DNA of 64,000 bases, taken from assembly GCF_013280595.1 (NCBI RefSeq), contig NZ_JAAATY010000041.1, forward strand, positions 16,822-80,821, in the 5' to 3' direction. How positions within the stretch are numbered: position 1 is the first letter of the stretch; each line of letters opens with the position of its first letter. Position numbers and translations under genes: made by a program. Shown in pieces: positions 1 to 11,170 of the stretch. This DNA comes from Kibdelosporangium persicum (GTDB lineage: Bacteria > Actinomycetota > Actinomycetes > Mycobacteriales > Pseudonocardiaceae). A model generated the notes under the pieces. It saw nothing but the letters and a program-made list of their open reading frames with translations. It did not search any database and had not been told where the DNA came from.

Positions 1-117
1 GACTTCGCCCTGCTGGGCGGCCTGACCTTGCTGGCCACCGCGGCGGTTCTGCTGGGCAACCTGATCGCCGACGTGCTCTACGCGCTGGCCGACCCGAGGG
101 TGGGATTCGATGGTTGA
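1..117 (+). CDS. ABC transporter permease, DppB/OppB type (C-terminal end only)
   Basis: Only the last 38 codons lie in the window. The frame reads a hydrophobic segment and ends in LADPRVGFDG. The LADPR motif is typical of the C-terminus of the first permease of peptide/nickel ABC importers. The stop codon overlaps the start of the next permease by 8 bp, so the two genes are translationally coupled. The gene belongs to the same operon as the DppC-like permease and two ATPases that follow. The substrate cannot be read from this fragment. Confidence 0.8.
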   Translation, partial: DFALLGGLTLLATAAVLLGNLIADVLYALADPRVGFDG

Positions 118-994
118 CACGACTTGGCGGCGGGTCGCGCGATCGAGGATCGCGGTCGCCGCGGCGCCCGGATCGCCACGGGTACGCCTGCTTTCCTCGG
201 CCGTCATCCTGGGCGTCATCGTGCTGGCCGTGATCGTGGTTCCGGCGGTGGTCAACCTCAATCAGCAGTTCGTGGATCTCGCGGCGGCGAACCGCCCGCC
301 GAGCCTGGCGCATCCGTTCGGCACCGACGAACTGGGCCGGGATGTGTTGCTGCGCTGTATCTACGGGCTGCGCGTCTCGCTGATGGTCGGCATCGTGGCC
401 GCGGTCGTGTCGACGGTCCTGGGCACGCTGGTCGGCGTGCTCGCCGGTGCCGCGGGCGGCTGGGTGGACCGGTTGCTGATGCGCGCGGTCGACACGGTCG
501 CGTCCGTGCCGCACCTGCTGCTCGGCGTGGTGATCGTCGCGGTGCTGGGCCCGAGCCTGACCTCGGTGGTCATCTCCATTTCGCTGACGCACTGGCTGTC
601 GTCCGCGCGGATCGTCCGGTCGGAGATCCTTTCGTTGCGCGGCAGGCCGTTCGTCGACGCCGCGATCGCCGGCGGTTCGTCCCGGCTGCGCGTGATGGGC
701 AGGCACCTGCTGCCCAACGTGGCCCCGCAGGTGCTGCTGGCCACGACGTTGATGATCCCGCACGCGGTGTGGCACGAGACCGCGTTGTCGTTCCTCGGAC
801 TGGGGATGCCGCCGCACATGGCCAGCATCGGCAACATGATCAACGACGCTCAGCGTTCGCTGCTGACCGGAGGCTGGTGGATGTCCCTGGCGCCCGGGCT
901 GATGCTGGTGGTCGCCACGCTGGCGATCTCCGGGCTCAGCGGGGTCTGGCGGGACCGGCTCAACCCACGACGTCGTTCGGAGTTGTCATGGTAG
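110..994 (+). CDS. ABC transporter permease, DppC/OppC/NikC type
   Basis: A 294-residue inner-membrane permease that would pair with the preceding DppB-like protein to form the channel of a peptide- or metal-chelate importer. One transmembrane helix lies near residues 28-50. The periplasmic stretch HPFGTDELGRDVL is the hallmark of DppC-type permeases. The rest holds five more hydrophobic segments and an EAA-type cytoplasmic loop around DAAIAGGSSRLRVMGRHLLPN. The ATG overlaps the upstream gene by 8 bp, and the 3' end overlaps the ATPase gene by 7 bp. Family assignment is secure, but the transported substrate is unknown because no binding-protein gene is in view. Confidence 0.92.
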   Translation: MVDTTWRRVARSRIAVAAAPGSPRVRLLSSAVILGVIVLAVIVVPAVVNLNQQFVDLAAANRPPSLAHPFGTDELGRDVLLRCIYGLRVSLMVGIVAAVVSTVLGTLVGVLAGAAGGWVDRLLMRAVDTVASVPHLLLGVVIVAVLGPSLTSVVISISLTHWLSSARIVRSEILSLRGRPFVDAAIAGGSSRLRVMGRHLLPNVAPQVLLATTLMIPHAVWHETALSFLGLGMPPHMASIGNMINDAQRSLLTGGWWMSLAPGLMLVVATLAISGLSGVWRDRLNPRRRSELSW

Positions 995-1908
995 GTCTGA
1001 CCGTCGACTCGTTGTCCGTCCGGTTCACGCTGCCCGACGCCCGGGTCGCCGCGGTGAGCGACGTGTCGTTCTCGCTCGCCCCAGGCGAATGCCTCGCTCT
1101 GGTGGGCGAAAGCGGTTGCGGCAAGTCCGTTCTGGCGAGCGCGTTGCTCGGGTTCCTGCCGGGCAACGCGGAGGTCGCGGGCAGCGCGATGCTCGGGCCG
1201 CTGGACCTGCTGGCCGCGTCCGACCAGGTGCTCAGCCAGCAGGTCCGTGGCAGGCAGATCGGGCTCGTCCCGCAAAGCCCGGCCGCACACCTCACGCCCG
1301 TGCGCACGGCCCGCGCCCAGCTCGACGAAGCTCTGCGCCACCTGCACCCCGCGGAAACCCGGCCGTCCGCGGACGAGGTCGCGAAACGGGCCGGGCTCCA
1401 GCCCGCGGACCTGGACCTGTACCCGCACCAGCTGTCCGGGGGAATGGCACAACGAGTGGCCACGGCGCTGGCACTGGCCGGCGACCCGTGGATGATCATC
1501 GCCGACGAACCGACCACCGGCCTCGACCGCGCGTTGGTGGACGCCTTGGTGGCCGAACTGCGGCTGCTGGTCGCCGACGGCCGGGCAGTCCTGCTCATCA
1601 CGCACGACCTCGCGGCGGCCCGGCGCGTGGCCGACCGGATCGCGGTGATGTACGCCGGCCGTCTCGTGGAAGTCGGTCCGGCGCACGAGGTTCTCGACTC
1701 ACCGCGGCACCCCTACGCCCGTGGCCTGGTCGATTCGTTGCCCGACCGGGCCTTCACCCCGATCCGAGGACTGCCTCCCGTGCTCACCGACCTGCCGCCA
1801 GGCTGCGCCTTCGGTCCGCGCTGCGACCGTGTCACCGCCGAATGCTCCGACAGTCCACAGTTGACCGTGCTGAACGGTCACGCCGTCGCCTGCCACAACC
1901 CATGCTGA
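988..1908 (+). CDS. Oligopeptide/dipeptide-type ABC importer ATPase, DppD-like
   Basis: A 306-residue cytoplasmic ATPase that powers the permease pair upstream. Walker A GESGCGKS lies near residues 39-46, the signature LSGGMAQR near 148 and Walker B IIADEPTTGLD near 170. The last 60 residues form the Cys-rich oligopeptide-transporter extension (CAFGPRC, then two more Cys) that in some relatives holds an iron-sulfur cluster. The ATG at 988 was chosen because it gives a 7-bp overlap with the permease stop and begins the conserved N-terminus. The same frame is open further upstream but is antisense-like noise within the permease gene. Confidence 0.92.
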   Translation: MVGLTVDSLSVRFTLPDARVAAVSDVSFSLAPGECLALVGESGCGKSVLASALLGFLPGNAEVAGSAMLGPLDLLAASDQVLSQQVRGRQIGLVPQSPAAHLTPVRTARAQLDEALRHLHPAETRPSADEVAKRAGLQPADLDLYPHQLSGGMAQRVATALALAGDPWMIIADEPTTGLDRALVDALVAELRLLVADGRAVLLITHDLAAARRVADRIAVMYAGRLVEVGPAHEVLDSPRHPYARGLVDSLPDRAFTPIRGLPPVLTDLPPGCAFGPRCDRVTAECSDSPQLTVLNGHAVACHNPC

Positions 1909-2555
1909 CCGCTTCCGGGATCACGGCGGGATACCATCCGCGCCGGCCAGTGATCACCGACGTCGACCTGACCGTCGAGTCCGGCGCGACCGTGGGCCTG
2001 GCGGGCCCGAGCGGCAGCGGGAAGTCCACTCTGGCCAGAGTGCTGTCGTTGCTGCACAAGCCTTTCGCCGGATCGGTCAGCATCGACGGGACCGTCGTCG
2101 GCGGGTTCCGGTACCGCGCGCCCCGGCAGTACCGCACGAAGATCGGCGTGCTGTTCCAGCAGCCCCGGCTGTCGGTCGACCCCCGGATGACCTTGCGCCA
2201 GGTCATCGCCGAACCGAGTCGTGCCAACGGCAAACCCGACCGTGTCGACGAGCTGTCCGGCCTGGTCGCCCTGACACCGGATCTGCTCGCCCGGCGAGCA
2301 CACGAGGTCAGCGACGGCCAGCTGCAACGGGCATGCCTGGCCCGCGCGTTGGCGCTACGCCCGGCCTATCTCGTGTGCGACGAGATGACCACCATGCTGG
2401 ACGCGTCCACGACAGCTGCTCTGGTGGCGGTGATCCGGGACTACCAAAGCGAGACAGGCGCGGGCGTGCTGGCCATTTCCCACGACACGGTGCTGCTGGA
2501 GCGCTGGGCCGACCGTGTCGAACAGATGCGGACCGAACGGATGCCTACCGGCTGA
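1902..2555 (+). CDS. ABC importer ATPase, DppF/NikE-like, short and divergent
   Basis: A 217-residue ATPase, the second nucleotide-binding subunit of the importer. Walker [10 protein letters not shown] lies near residues 35-43. The signature is VSDGQLQR near 136 instead of LSGGQ, and the Walker B region reads VCDEMTTMLD instead of the usual DEPTSALD. The protein also lacks the C-terminal oligopeptide extension. These changes suggest a degenerate ATPase site, as in asymmetric ABC pairs. The start overlaps the DppD-like gene by 7 bp. The 3' end overlaps the convergent hemerythrin gene by 11 bp, and no terminator is visible. Confidence 0.88.
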   Translation: MLTASGITAGYHPRRPVITDVDLTVESGATVGLAGPSGSGKSTLARVLSLLHKPFAGSVSIDGTVVGGFRYRAPRQYRTKIGVLFQQPRLSVDPRMTLRQVIAEPSRANGKPDRVDELSGLVALTPDLLARRAHEVSDGQLQRACLARALALRPAYLVCDEMTTMLDASTTAALVAVIRDYQSETGAGVLAISHDTVLLERWADRVEQMRTERMPTG

Positions 2556-3084
2556 TCGCGTCCCTGACCAGGTCGCGGACCCGGTCCATGATCGCGGTCG
2601 GCGGGCCGAGCAGCAGGTTCTGTGTGGCGCTCTCCACCCCGGGGTGCGGCCTGGTCGGCGCGACCTTCTCGGCCAGCTGCGCGGCGGTGCCCATGGTGTT
2701 GAGCCGCTCCTGGCTGAGTTCCTTGCGCAGCAGCGGGAACTCTTCCCGTTCCTCGTGTTCGGCGTGCGCCAGCACGTCCTCGCGCAGCTGCACGAGCAGG
2801 GTGTCGAAGCCTTCCCTCTCCGGGCCGACCTTGTCGAGCGTGGACAGCAGCTCCTTGGCCCGGTGCTCCTCCGCGATCCGTGCCTCCGCCACCGCCTGCC
2901 CACCCTGGAGCCGCCGGACCTCGGGGTGCACGACGACCTCCTCGGCCGCCTCGTGCACCGCGAGCAGCCGGATCAGGTCATGGAACAGCTCCTTGCGCCG
3001 CTTGTCGTCCGTTGCCGACTCGATCTCTCCGAACAGCGTGCGGATCTCGGCGTGCTGCCGCTGAAGGAATTCGATGACGTCCAT
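2545..3084 (-). CDS. Hemerythrin HHE cation-binding domain protein
   Basis: A 179-residue cytoplasmic helical protein. Histidines at about 11, 35, 44, 53, 74, 107 and 110, together with nearby glutamates, match the spacing of a four-helix HHE/hemerythrin-like di-iron site. Family members bind iron and oxygen or nitric oxide, or serve in redox sensing. The C-terminal 60 residues have no recognised domain. The gene is divergent from the glycosyltransferase gene across 65 bp and converges, with an 11-bp overlap, on the ABC operon. The exact ligand is not predictable. Confidence 0.88.
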   Translation of the reverse strand: MDVIEFLQRQHAEIRTLFGEIESATDDKRRKELFHDLIRLLAVHEAAEEVVVHPEVRRLQGGQAVAEARIAEEHRAKELLSTLDKVGPEREGFDTLLVQLREDVLAHAEHEEREEFPLLRKELSQERLNTMGTAAQLAEKVAPTRPHPGVESATQNLLLGPPTAIMDRVRDLVRDAISR

Positions 3085-3149
3085 ATGGCCCGAGTACCCA
3101 GCGGAAACGGGCTCGAACGTGGGTGTGAGTCTTCCTATGCTGTGCGGCC

Positions 3150-5767
<2,618 letters not shown>

Positions 5768-5819
5768 TCAGGACGGTGACTCCCATCTTATCCGCCACAC
5801 AGAGCGACTTCGGGGGGTG

Positions 5820-8800
5820 TCAGGGCGGCCAGTGGGCCGCGCCACGCCGCAAACCGATCATTCCGGACACCAGCCGCATCCCCTCGATGTCCCGGATGTC
5901 CGCCTGCACCAGCTTGGGTGAGCAAATCAGCACCGCCAGGGCCTGCGCACGGGACAAAGCGACGTTCAGCCGGTTGCGGGAGAGCAGAAAGTCCAGGCCT
6001 CTCGGCACGTCGACCGCGGCGGACGAGGTCATTGTGACAAGCACCACCGGCGCCTCCTGGCCCTGGAACCTGTCCACGGTCCCGGCCCGGGTCTCGGTGA
6101 ACCCGGCGTCGTCCAACGCCCGGCGGACCACCCTGACCTGGAGGTTGTACGGCGCCACCACGAGGATGTCCGCGTCGGTCAGCGGCCGGCTGTGCGCACC
6201 GTCGACCCACGTCCGGCCGACGAGCGTCCGGACCGCCTCGACCACGGCCTCGGCTTCCTCGGGCGAGCTGGTGATGTTGTGGCTGTGGTCGACGTAGTGC
6301 GCGTACAGGCCGGGTTCGATGCCCTCGACGCGCCTGCCTTCGGCGGTCGGGTGCGCGTGCAGCAGTCCCGCGTACGACAGCCGCGACACCGGCTCGCACA
6401 CGCCAGGGTGCATGCGCCGGGTCTGGTCCATGAAGTAGCCGAGGTGCGGCGGGATCACGTCGGCCTCGCCGAGAAGGTGCCCCAACGCGGACGCGTCCGC
6501 GCCCGCCGGGTGCGTGCCCTGCACGACCTGCGGCAACTGTTGCGGGTCGCCGAGCAGCACGAGGTTACGGGTGCACGTCGACACGGCGAGCGCGTCGGCC
6601 AACGCGAACTGGCCGGCCTCGTCGATGATCAACACGTCGAACCGGTTCTCCCGCATGGCCGCGTTCGAGAACGTCCACGCGGTGCCGCCGACCAGGTACC
6701 CGCCGCCCTGGTCGGCACGCCAGCGCACGAGCGACGGGTTGTCCTTCGGCTGATCCCACTCGCAGTCCTTGGCGGGCACGCCTTTCGCGCGTTTCGCGCA
6801 CGGGATGGGCACACCGAGATCACGTCCCGCCGCCAGGGCGGAGCTGAGCACGTTCTCCACGGCCTTGTGGCTGTTGGACGTGACCGCGACGGACTTGCCC
6901 TTGCCGATCAGGTGCGCGATCAACCGGCCCGCGAGGTACGTCTTGCCGGCTCCGGGCGGGCCCTGTACGGCCAGCGTCGAGCCGTCCAGCGCGTCCACGG
7001 CGGAGATGACCGTGGCGACAAGGTCTTCGCCTTGCGGCAGGTCACCGCGGATGGTCTGCGGCGGCAGCCTGCGCAGCAGGTCGATTCCGGGATGCGCGGG
7101 CAGCATCGGCAGGATCTCGACCACGCCTTCGGCGAGCGCGTACACCGCCTCGTCCTTCGGCGTCGGTTTCACCGGATCGCCTGGCAGCACCGCGATCGGC
7201 ACGTCGCCCGAGGTCTCGTCCGGTTTGGCGCTCTCCTCCAAGATGATCGACTCGGCGGTCTCCTCGAGGACCTCGGCATTGCGGGTCCAGTTGACCGGCG
7301 TCCCGGCGTACAGCACACGGACCTGCTCACCTGGGGCGAACGGGTGCGGCCGGTCGGGATCGCACTGGGCGTGCAGGAGGCGTTTCGCGTTGCGTACCCG
7401 GCCTTTGGGCTCCGTCCACTCTTCGGCGCGCACGGAGACCGGGACCGTACAGGCGGTGTCGGACTCCAGGTCGGACAGTGGCGCGCCGACCTGACGGAAG
7501 AAGTCCCACCACGCCGGGTTGGTCTCGCGCCGGTGATACCCGACCGCGGCCGCGAGCAAGGCGCGTGCCTGCTCGTCTTCCGTTGCCTGCGCCGGATCCT
7601 CGGGCAGGCCGGCCAGCAACGGATCGACCACGGCGGCGATCCTGGCCGCGCGTTCGGCCCGGCGTTCGGCGGCCTCGGCCTCCGCGGTCTCGTTGATCAG
7701 GACGTCCAGTTCGGACTCCTGCGGCTGGTGCGGCTCGATCCCGGCCTCGGCGCGCACCTGCAACAGGAAGCGGTACAACCGGTGCGTGGACACGCAGTCG
7801 TACTCGTTGTAGTCCTTGATGCCGTCCAGCACGGCTTCCGCTTCGGCGAGGTCGTCAGCGGCGAGCAGTGTGAGGTACTCCTCGTACGCCTCGATGCTGG
7901 ACACGGCGTTGACCACGTCACCGTCCCGCTTGTCCGGCATGTACAGCGGTTCGAGGTACTTGATCGAGTACGACCGCTGCGAGACGCGAAGTCCTTTGCG
8001 TACAACGGCATACAGGTCGACCAGCGCGCCCGTCCGCAGCAAGGTGTCCACTGCTTCCTCGCGGGTGCCGTGCAGGGCTGCCAAGCGCTTGAGCGCGTTC
8101 ACTTCGTAAGGCGCGTAGTGGTAGATGTGCGAGCCCGGATACTTCGTCGTGCGGTCGAGTGCGAAGTCGACGAAGTCCTCGAACGCACGCTTCTCCTGGG
8201 CCCGGCTGTGCGCCCAGAACGGCCGGAACTCCTCTCGGCCGTCGGTGACGGTGACCGCGCCGAACAGGTACTCCAGCCCTTGGCCCGCCAGGGCGAACGG
8301 GTCGCCCTCCATGTCGAAGAACACGTCACCGGGACCCGGCTCCGGCAACGTGGCCAGCACTTCGGCGGACAGCACCTCGAAGGCCACCTTGCCGACCGGG
8401 TCGTCCGGGGTGCGGGACGCGTCCTGGATGACCTGGATGGCGGCCTGCGAGCGCAGCCCGGTGAACGTGGCCGCCGACATGGTCGACGGCCGGTCCATCG
8501 CGGTCGCGTTGGCCAGGTCGTCGATCGTCGTCATGCCCGCGGCGACGAGCTTGCGCCGCTGGTCGGCACGGATGTTGGCGACCAACGACAGGTCACGGTC
8601 GTTCTCCCGGCCGCTCGCGCAGTGCTTGCCGAACTTGCAGGTGGCGCACGCCGCACGTTCGTCCGCCCACAACCGCACGGGCAACGCGGCCGGTTTGGCC
8701 AGCCGTTCCGCCAGCCGTGTCCGTAGGTCTTCCACCAACGGCAGGAAGTCGTGGACACGGTAGGTGTGGGTGGTGCCGTCGCCCAGGATCAGGTGCATGT

Positions 8801-9284
8801 CCGGACCCGCGGGATATCCGGCGTCCCGCAGGGCCGCTGCGTACGTGGTGAGCTGCAGGACAGCCGACGGCTTGGGATGCCGGGTGAGTTTCGTGTCGTG
8901 CGGCTCGTAACCGCCGTTGGAGTCCCTGATCAGGAAGTCCGCGCGGCCGTAGAACCGGCCGTCGTAGAACACGGCCTGGTAGATCACGGGCGCGCCGGAC
9001 TCGACCGCGCGCCGCGTCTGCTCGGCGGCCTGCGTCAGCGCCTCGGGCTGCGGCGCGGGCAAATTGATCCTGACGACCTCGTGGCGCGCCGCCAGCCGTT
9101 CGAGAACCGCCTGCTCGTGCGCGATGCCGTGCTTGGCGACCAGCAGGTTCTGCGGTTCCTCCAAGTGCGGGGCGCCGTCGAGCCGCATCGCCAACGCGTG
9201 GTCGAGAACGCTGCGGTGCTCACATTCCAGCAGGTCGACAAGATCACCAGGGGAGATCACCAGACCGGCCGGAGTGACAAGCAC
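5820..9284 (-). CDS. RecB-like nuclease fused to UPF1/DNA2-like SF1 helicase (TM0106 family)
   Basis: A 1154-residue fusion. An N-terminal PD-(D/E)xK nuclease core sits near residues 110-140 (ADFLIRD, then DTKL). A Cys motif CATCKFGKHC near 211 may belong to an iron-sulfur cluster. An RNase H-like exonuclease segment begins at DVFFDMEGDPF near 321. The C-terminal third is an SF1 helicase with GPPGAGKT near 773, IIDEAGQ near 885, LLGDPQQLPQ and VDRFQGQE. This layout is known in actinobacteria, and the role is presumed DNA repair or processing. The start is GTG, with TAATAC seven bases upstream, which would suit a leaderless transcript. Confidence 0.88.
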   Translation of the reverse strand: MLVTPAGLVISPGDLVDLLECEHRSVLDHALAMRLDGAPHLEEPQNLLVAKHGIAHEQAVLERLAARHEVVRINLPAPQPEALTQAAEQTRRAVESGAPVIYQAVFYDGRFYGRADFLIRDSNGGYEPHDTKLTRHPKPSAVLQLTTYAAALRDAGYPAGPDMHLILGDGTTHTYRVHDFLPLVEDLRTRLAERLAKPAALPVRLWADERAACATCKFGKHCASGRENDRDLSLVANIRADQRRKLVAAGMTTIDDLANATAMDRPSTMSAATFTGLRSQAAIQVIQDASRTPDDPVGKVAFEVLSAEVLATLPEPGPGDVFFDMEGDPFALAGQGLEYLFGAVTVTDGREEFRPFWAHSRAQEKRAFEDFVDFALDRTTKYPGSHIYHYAPYEVNALKRLAALHGTREEAVDTLLRTGALVDLYAVVRKGLRVSQRSYSIKYLEPLYMPDKRDGDVVNAVSSIEAYEEYLTLLAADDLAEAEAVLDGIKDYNEYDCVSTHRLYRFLLQVRAEAGIEPHQPQESELDVLINETAEAEAAERRAERAARIAAVVDPLLAGLPEDPAQATEDEQARALLAAAVGYHRRETNPAWWDFFRQVGAPLSDLESDTACTVPVSVRAEEWTEPKGRVRNAKRLLHAQCDPDRPHPFAPGEQVRVLYAGTPVNWTRNAEVLEETAESIILEESAKPDETSGDVPIAVLPGDPVKPTPKDEAVYALAEGVVEILPMLPAHPGIDLLRRLPPQTIRGDLPQGEDLVATVISAVDALDGSTLAVQGPPGAGKTYLAGRLIAHLIGKGKSVAVTSNSHKAVENVLSSALAAGRDLGVPIPCAKRAKGVPAKDCEWDQPKDNPSLVRWRADQGGGYLVGGTAWTFSNAAMRENRFDVLIIDEAGQFALADALAVSTCTRNLVLLGDPQQLPQVVQGTHPAGADASALGHLLGEADVIPPHLGYFMDQTRRMHPGVCEPVSRLSYAGLLHAHPTAEGRRVEGIEPGLYAHYVDHSHNITSSPEEAEAVVEAVRTLVGRTWVDGAHSRPLTDADILVVAPYNLQVRVVRRALDDAGFTETRAGTVDRFQGQEAPVVLVTMTSSAAVDVPRGLDFLLSRNRLNVALSRAQALAVLICSPKLVQADIRDIEGMRLVSGMIGLRRGAAHWPP

Positions 9285-9360
9285 CGACGCAGTATTACGC
9301 CATCAGTGGCCGAAACCCGGGACCGTCAACGGGCGTGTCCACCACTCCCGGCGCTGGCCC

Positions 9361-9408
9361 CCTCGTGAGCGTTTATCCGTGTTCTAACCCTGATAAACAC
9401 TCACGAGG
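9361..9408 (-). repeat. 48-bp inverted-repeat element, copy 1
   Basis: The element reads CCTCGTGAG...CTCACGAGG with near-perfect 16-base arms around a 16-base centre containing TTCTAACC. In the minus orientation it matches the copy at 48178-48225 at all but about three positions. The minus-strand TGA inside CCTCGTGAG is the stop codon of the gene at 9401-10147. It could fold as a transcription terminator or processing hairpin. No target-site duplication is visible at its borders. Confidence 0.8.
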
Positions 9409-10147
9409 ACGCCCAGACCTGCGGCGGGATCCGGTCGAGGATGTCGCAGCGCAGGTCGAGCGCGGCCAGCAGCGGCCCGGGGTCGCGGTGATCGTTGACC
9501 ACGTCCCGGACCACCTCCAGTTGCCCGCCGCGCATCCAGAAGCCGTCGAACGGACGCGGGTCGGTCAGCAGGAAGTCGACCAGCTGCGGGCTGAGCACGG
9601 CACGGGCGAAGTCCGCGTTCTCCGCGGTGACCTGGTAGCGGGCGTCGAACTCCCGGTGCCCGATCTTCAGGTCACCGGTGCCGGTCGCCGACCCCACGGC
9701 GCTCTGCAGCTTCGGCACGGCCCGGACGTCCAGCGTGGGCCTCGGTGCCGGCGTACGCACCCAGATCGCGTACTCGGGACGTGGCCCGCCCGGCCCACGG
9801 GTGTCCATCGGCTTGTCCACCCAGAACCGGGCGGCGAGGAACGGCCTGCCACGGTGCTCGCCCGTGACCACGTCGTGCGCCTCCAAAGCCTTGGGGGACG
9901 CGGCGAAGCCGACGATCGGCTCGGACAGCTTGGGGTACCGCTCGACGTCGTCGTAGACCTGCGTGTACTGGTCCGCGCGTTCCTCGTACCGCCAGCCCAG
10001 CCGGGGCGCTTCCGCCCGCAGCCTGCCGAGGACGTCCTGCTCGGCCTCGGCGTTGGACCTGTTCAGCCAGATGATCATCCATGTGAGCCCGCCACCGACC
10101 ACGATCAGGCCACCGACCACGATCGCGATGATCGCCACCGGGCTCAA
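9401..10147 (-). CDS. Membrane-anchored protein of unknown function, end of type VII substrate operon
   Basis: A 248-residue protein with one N-terminal transmembrane helix at about residues 4-26 (IIAIVVGGLIVVGGGLTW), followed by a soluble domain with no motif that I recognise. The N-out or N-in orientation is not obvious. It overlaps the YbaB-like gene by 4 bp, so it is the last gene of the operon that starts at 12951 with an EspC/WXG100-like protein. Its last codon and stop come from the 48-bp repeat. A role in secretion or in anchoring the operon's products is only inferred from position. Confidence 0.7.
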   Translation of the reverse strand: MSPVAIIAIVVGGLIVVGGGLTWMIIWLNRSNAEAEQDVLGRLRAEAPRLGWRYEERADQYTQVYDDVERYPKLSEPIVGFAASPKALEAHDVVTGEHRGRPFLAARFWVDKPMDTRGPGGPRPEYAIWVRTPAPRPTLDVRAVPKLQSAVGSATGTGDLKIGHREFDARYQVTAENADFARAVLSPQLVDFLLTDPRPFDGFWMRGGQLEVVRDVVNDHRDPGPLLAALDLRCDILDRIPPQVWASS

Positions 10148-10641
10148 CGGCGCATTCCCTGGTAGATGTCGAAACCGTCCTCGTAGTCGTCGTACGTCGT
10201 GGCAGGCTGCCCCGGGACCGGAACGGGTGCCGCGCGCCGCAGCGAATGGGCGCCGGGGTCAGGCGTCGGGGCGTCGCCGAACACCTTCTCCTCCTCCGCC
10301 AGCACCCGGTCGAGCAGCTCGGTGCTGCCCAGCCCGCGCCGCACCACCTCGGCCTGCGCCCGGGCGGCCTCCGCCTGGGCCCTGGCGATGGTGTGCATCA
10401 CCGTCTTGGACAGCAGTGCCGGATCGGTCGTGCGGGTCGCGTCGCTGAACGTGATCGACTTGACCGAACCGCCCGCCCCGGCCACGACGGTCACCATACC
10501 GTCGGGGGACGTCGCGGTGCCGTCGACCGCCTTGAGCTCCTCGGTCATCTGCCGGTACGACTCGGCGCGCAGCCGGTTGTCCGCCGCGGCCTGGTCGATC
10601 GCCTCGATCCGGCTGGCCAGCCGCTGCGACCACTCGGTCAT
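10144..10641 (-). CDS. YbaB/EbfC-like protein
   Basis: A 165-residue protein starting MTEWSQRLASR. Its N-terminal two thirds look like a YbaB/EbfC fold. It has a long first helix, then TATSPDGMVTVVAGAGGSVKSITF and a second long helix. YbaB proteins are small DNA-binding dimers. Relatives encoded next to WXG100 proteins in actinobacteria are common and may instead bind secreted proteins. The start was chosen at 10641 because it forms a TGATG overlap with the previous stop. The same frame continues open far upstream but only as antisense noise. Confidence 0.75.
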   Translation of the reverse strand: MTEWSQRLASRIEAIDQAAADNRLRAESYRQMTEELKAVDGTATSPDGMVTVVAGAGGSVKSITFSDATRTTDPALLSKTVMHTIARAQAEAARAQAEVVRRGLGSTELLDRVLAEEEKVFGDAPTPDPGAHSLRRAAPVPVPGQPATTYDDYEDGFDIYQGMRR

Positions 10642-11150
10642 CACAAGCCCCCGTTGGTGTTCAGAGCCGCTTGATCCGGCTTCACGGTGGTGAGGAACTG
10701 CTGGAAGTCGGTGATCACGCGCTCGAACTCGTCGGCCTCCGCCGACAGCACGATGTGCAGCACGGCCTGCCGCCGCGGATCCCGCACGTCCTCCATGCCG
10801 ATGTAGACCTGCAGCTGCGCCACGTCGACGGGGCGGCCCCGGACGTTGATCAGCATCCGCACGGCCTGGGTCAGCCCGGGGTTCTGCTCGGTGCCGTACT
10901 CGCCGCGGTTGCCGATCTTGATCTGGCCGACCTCGTTGCGCAGCCGGGCGATCGCCTCGTCGGCGATCTGGCCGAGCGGCACGTCCGGCCGGATCTCCCC
11001 GGAGATGGTGATGTTCGAGACGAACCCGTTGACCGCGGGCGGTTTCAACGCGACGAACGCGACGTGCGGCGAACCGACCTCGTCCGGCGGGGCCGCCCGC
11101 CAGCCCTCCGGCAGCGAGAACTCGATCGGCACCGGAATAGTCGTTGCCAT
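10641..11150 (-). CDS. LpqN/Mog1-like soluble protein of type VII-associated operon
   Basis: A 169-residue protein with no signal peptide (MATTIPVPIEFSLPEGWR). The alternating strands and helices and the opening FSLPEGW resemble the Mog1/PsbP-like fold of LpqN and DUF1795-type proteins. Such proteins often accompany ESX-type substrates. It lies between the large secreted-type protein and the YbaB-like gene and is coupled to the latter by a one-base overlap. The fold assignment is by eye and tentative. A chaperone or adaptor role for the substrate encoded upstream is inference. Confidence 0.6.
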   Translation of the reverse strand: MATTIPVPIEFSLPEGWRAAPPDEVGSPHVAFVALKPPAVNGFVSNITISGEIRPDVPLGQIADEAIARLRNEVGQIKIGNRGEYGTEQNPGLTQAVRMLINVRGRPVDVAQLQVYIGMEDVRDPRRQAVLHIVLSAEADEFERVITDFQQFLTTVKPDQAALNTNGGL

Positions 11151-11170
11151 CCTTCAGATCTCCATCCGCT

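Noticed and set aside
6192..8726. Long plus-strand open frame of 844 codons
   Set aside because: It is antisense to the nuclease-helicase gene, is Arg/Gly/Val-rich and shows no domain. It is a shadow of high-GC codon bias.
9361..9408. Transposon end or MITE with target duplication
   Set aside because: No matching direct repeats flank either copy and no transposase-like sequence is linked. It is treated as a structural repeat only.
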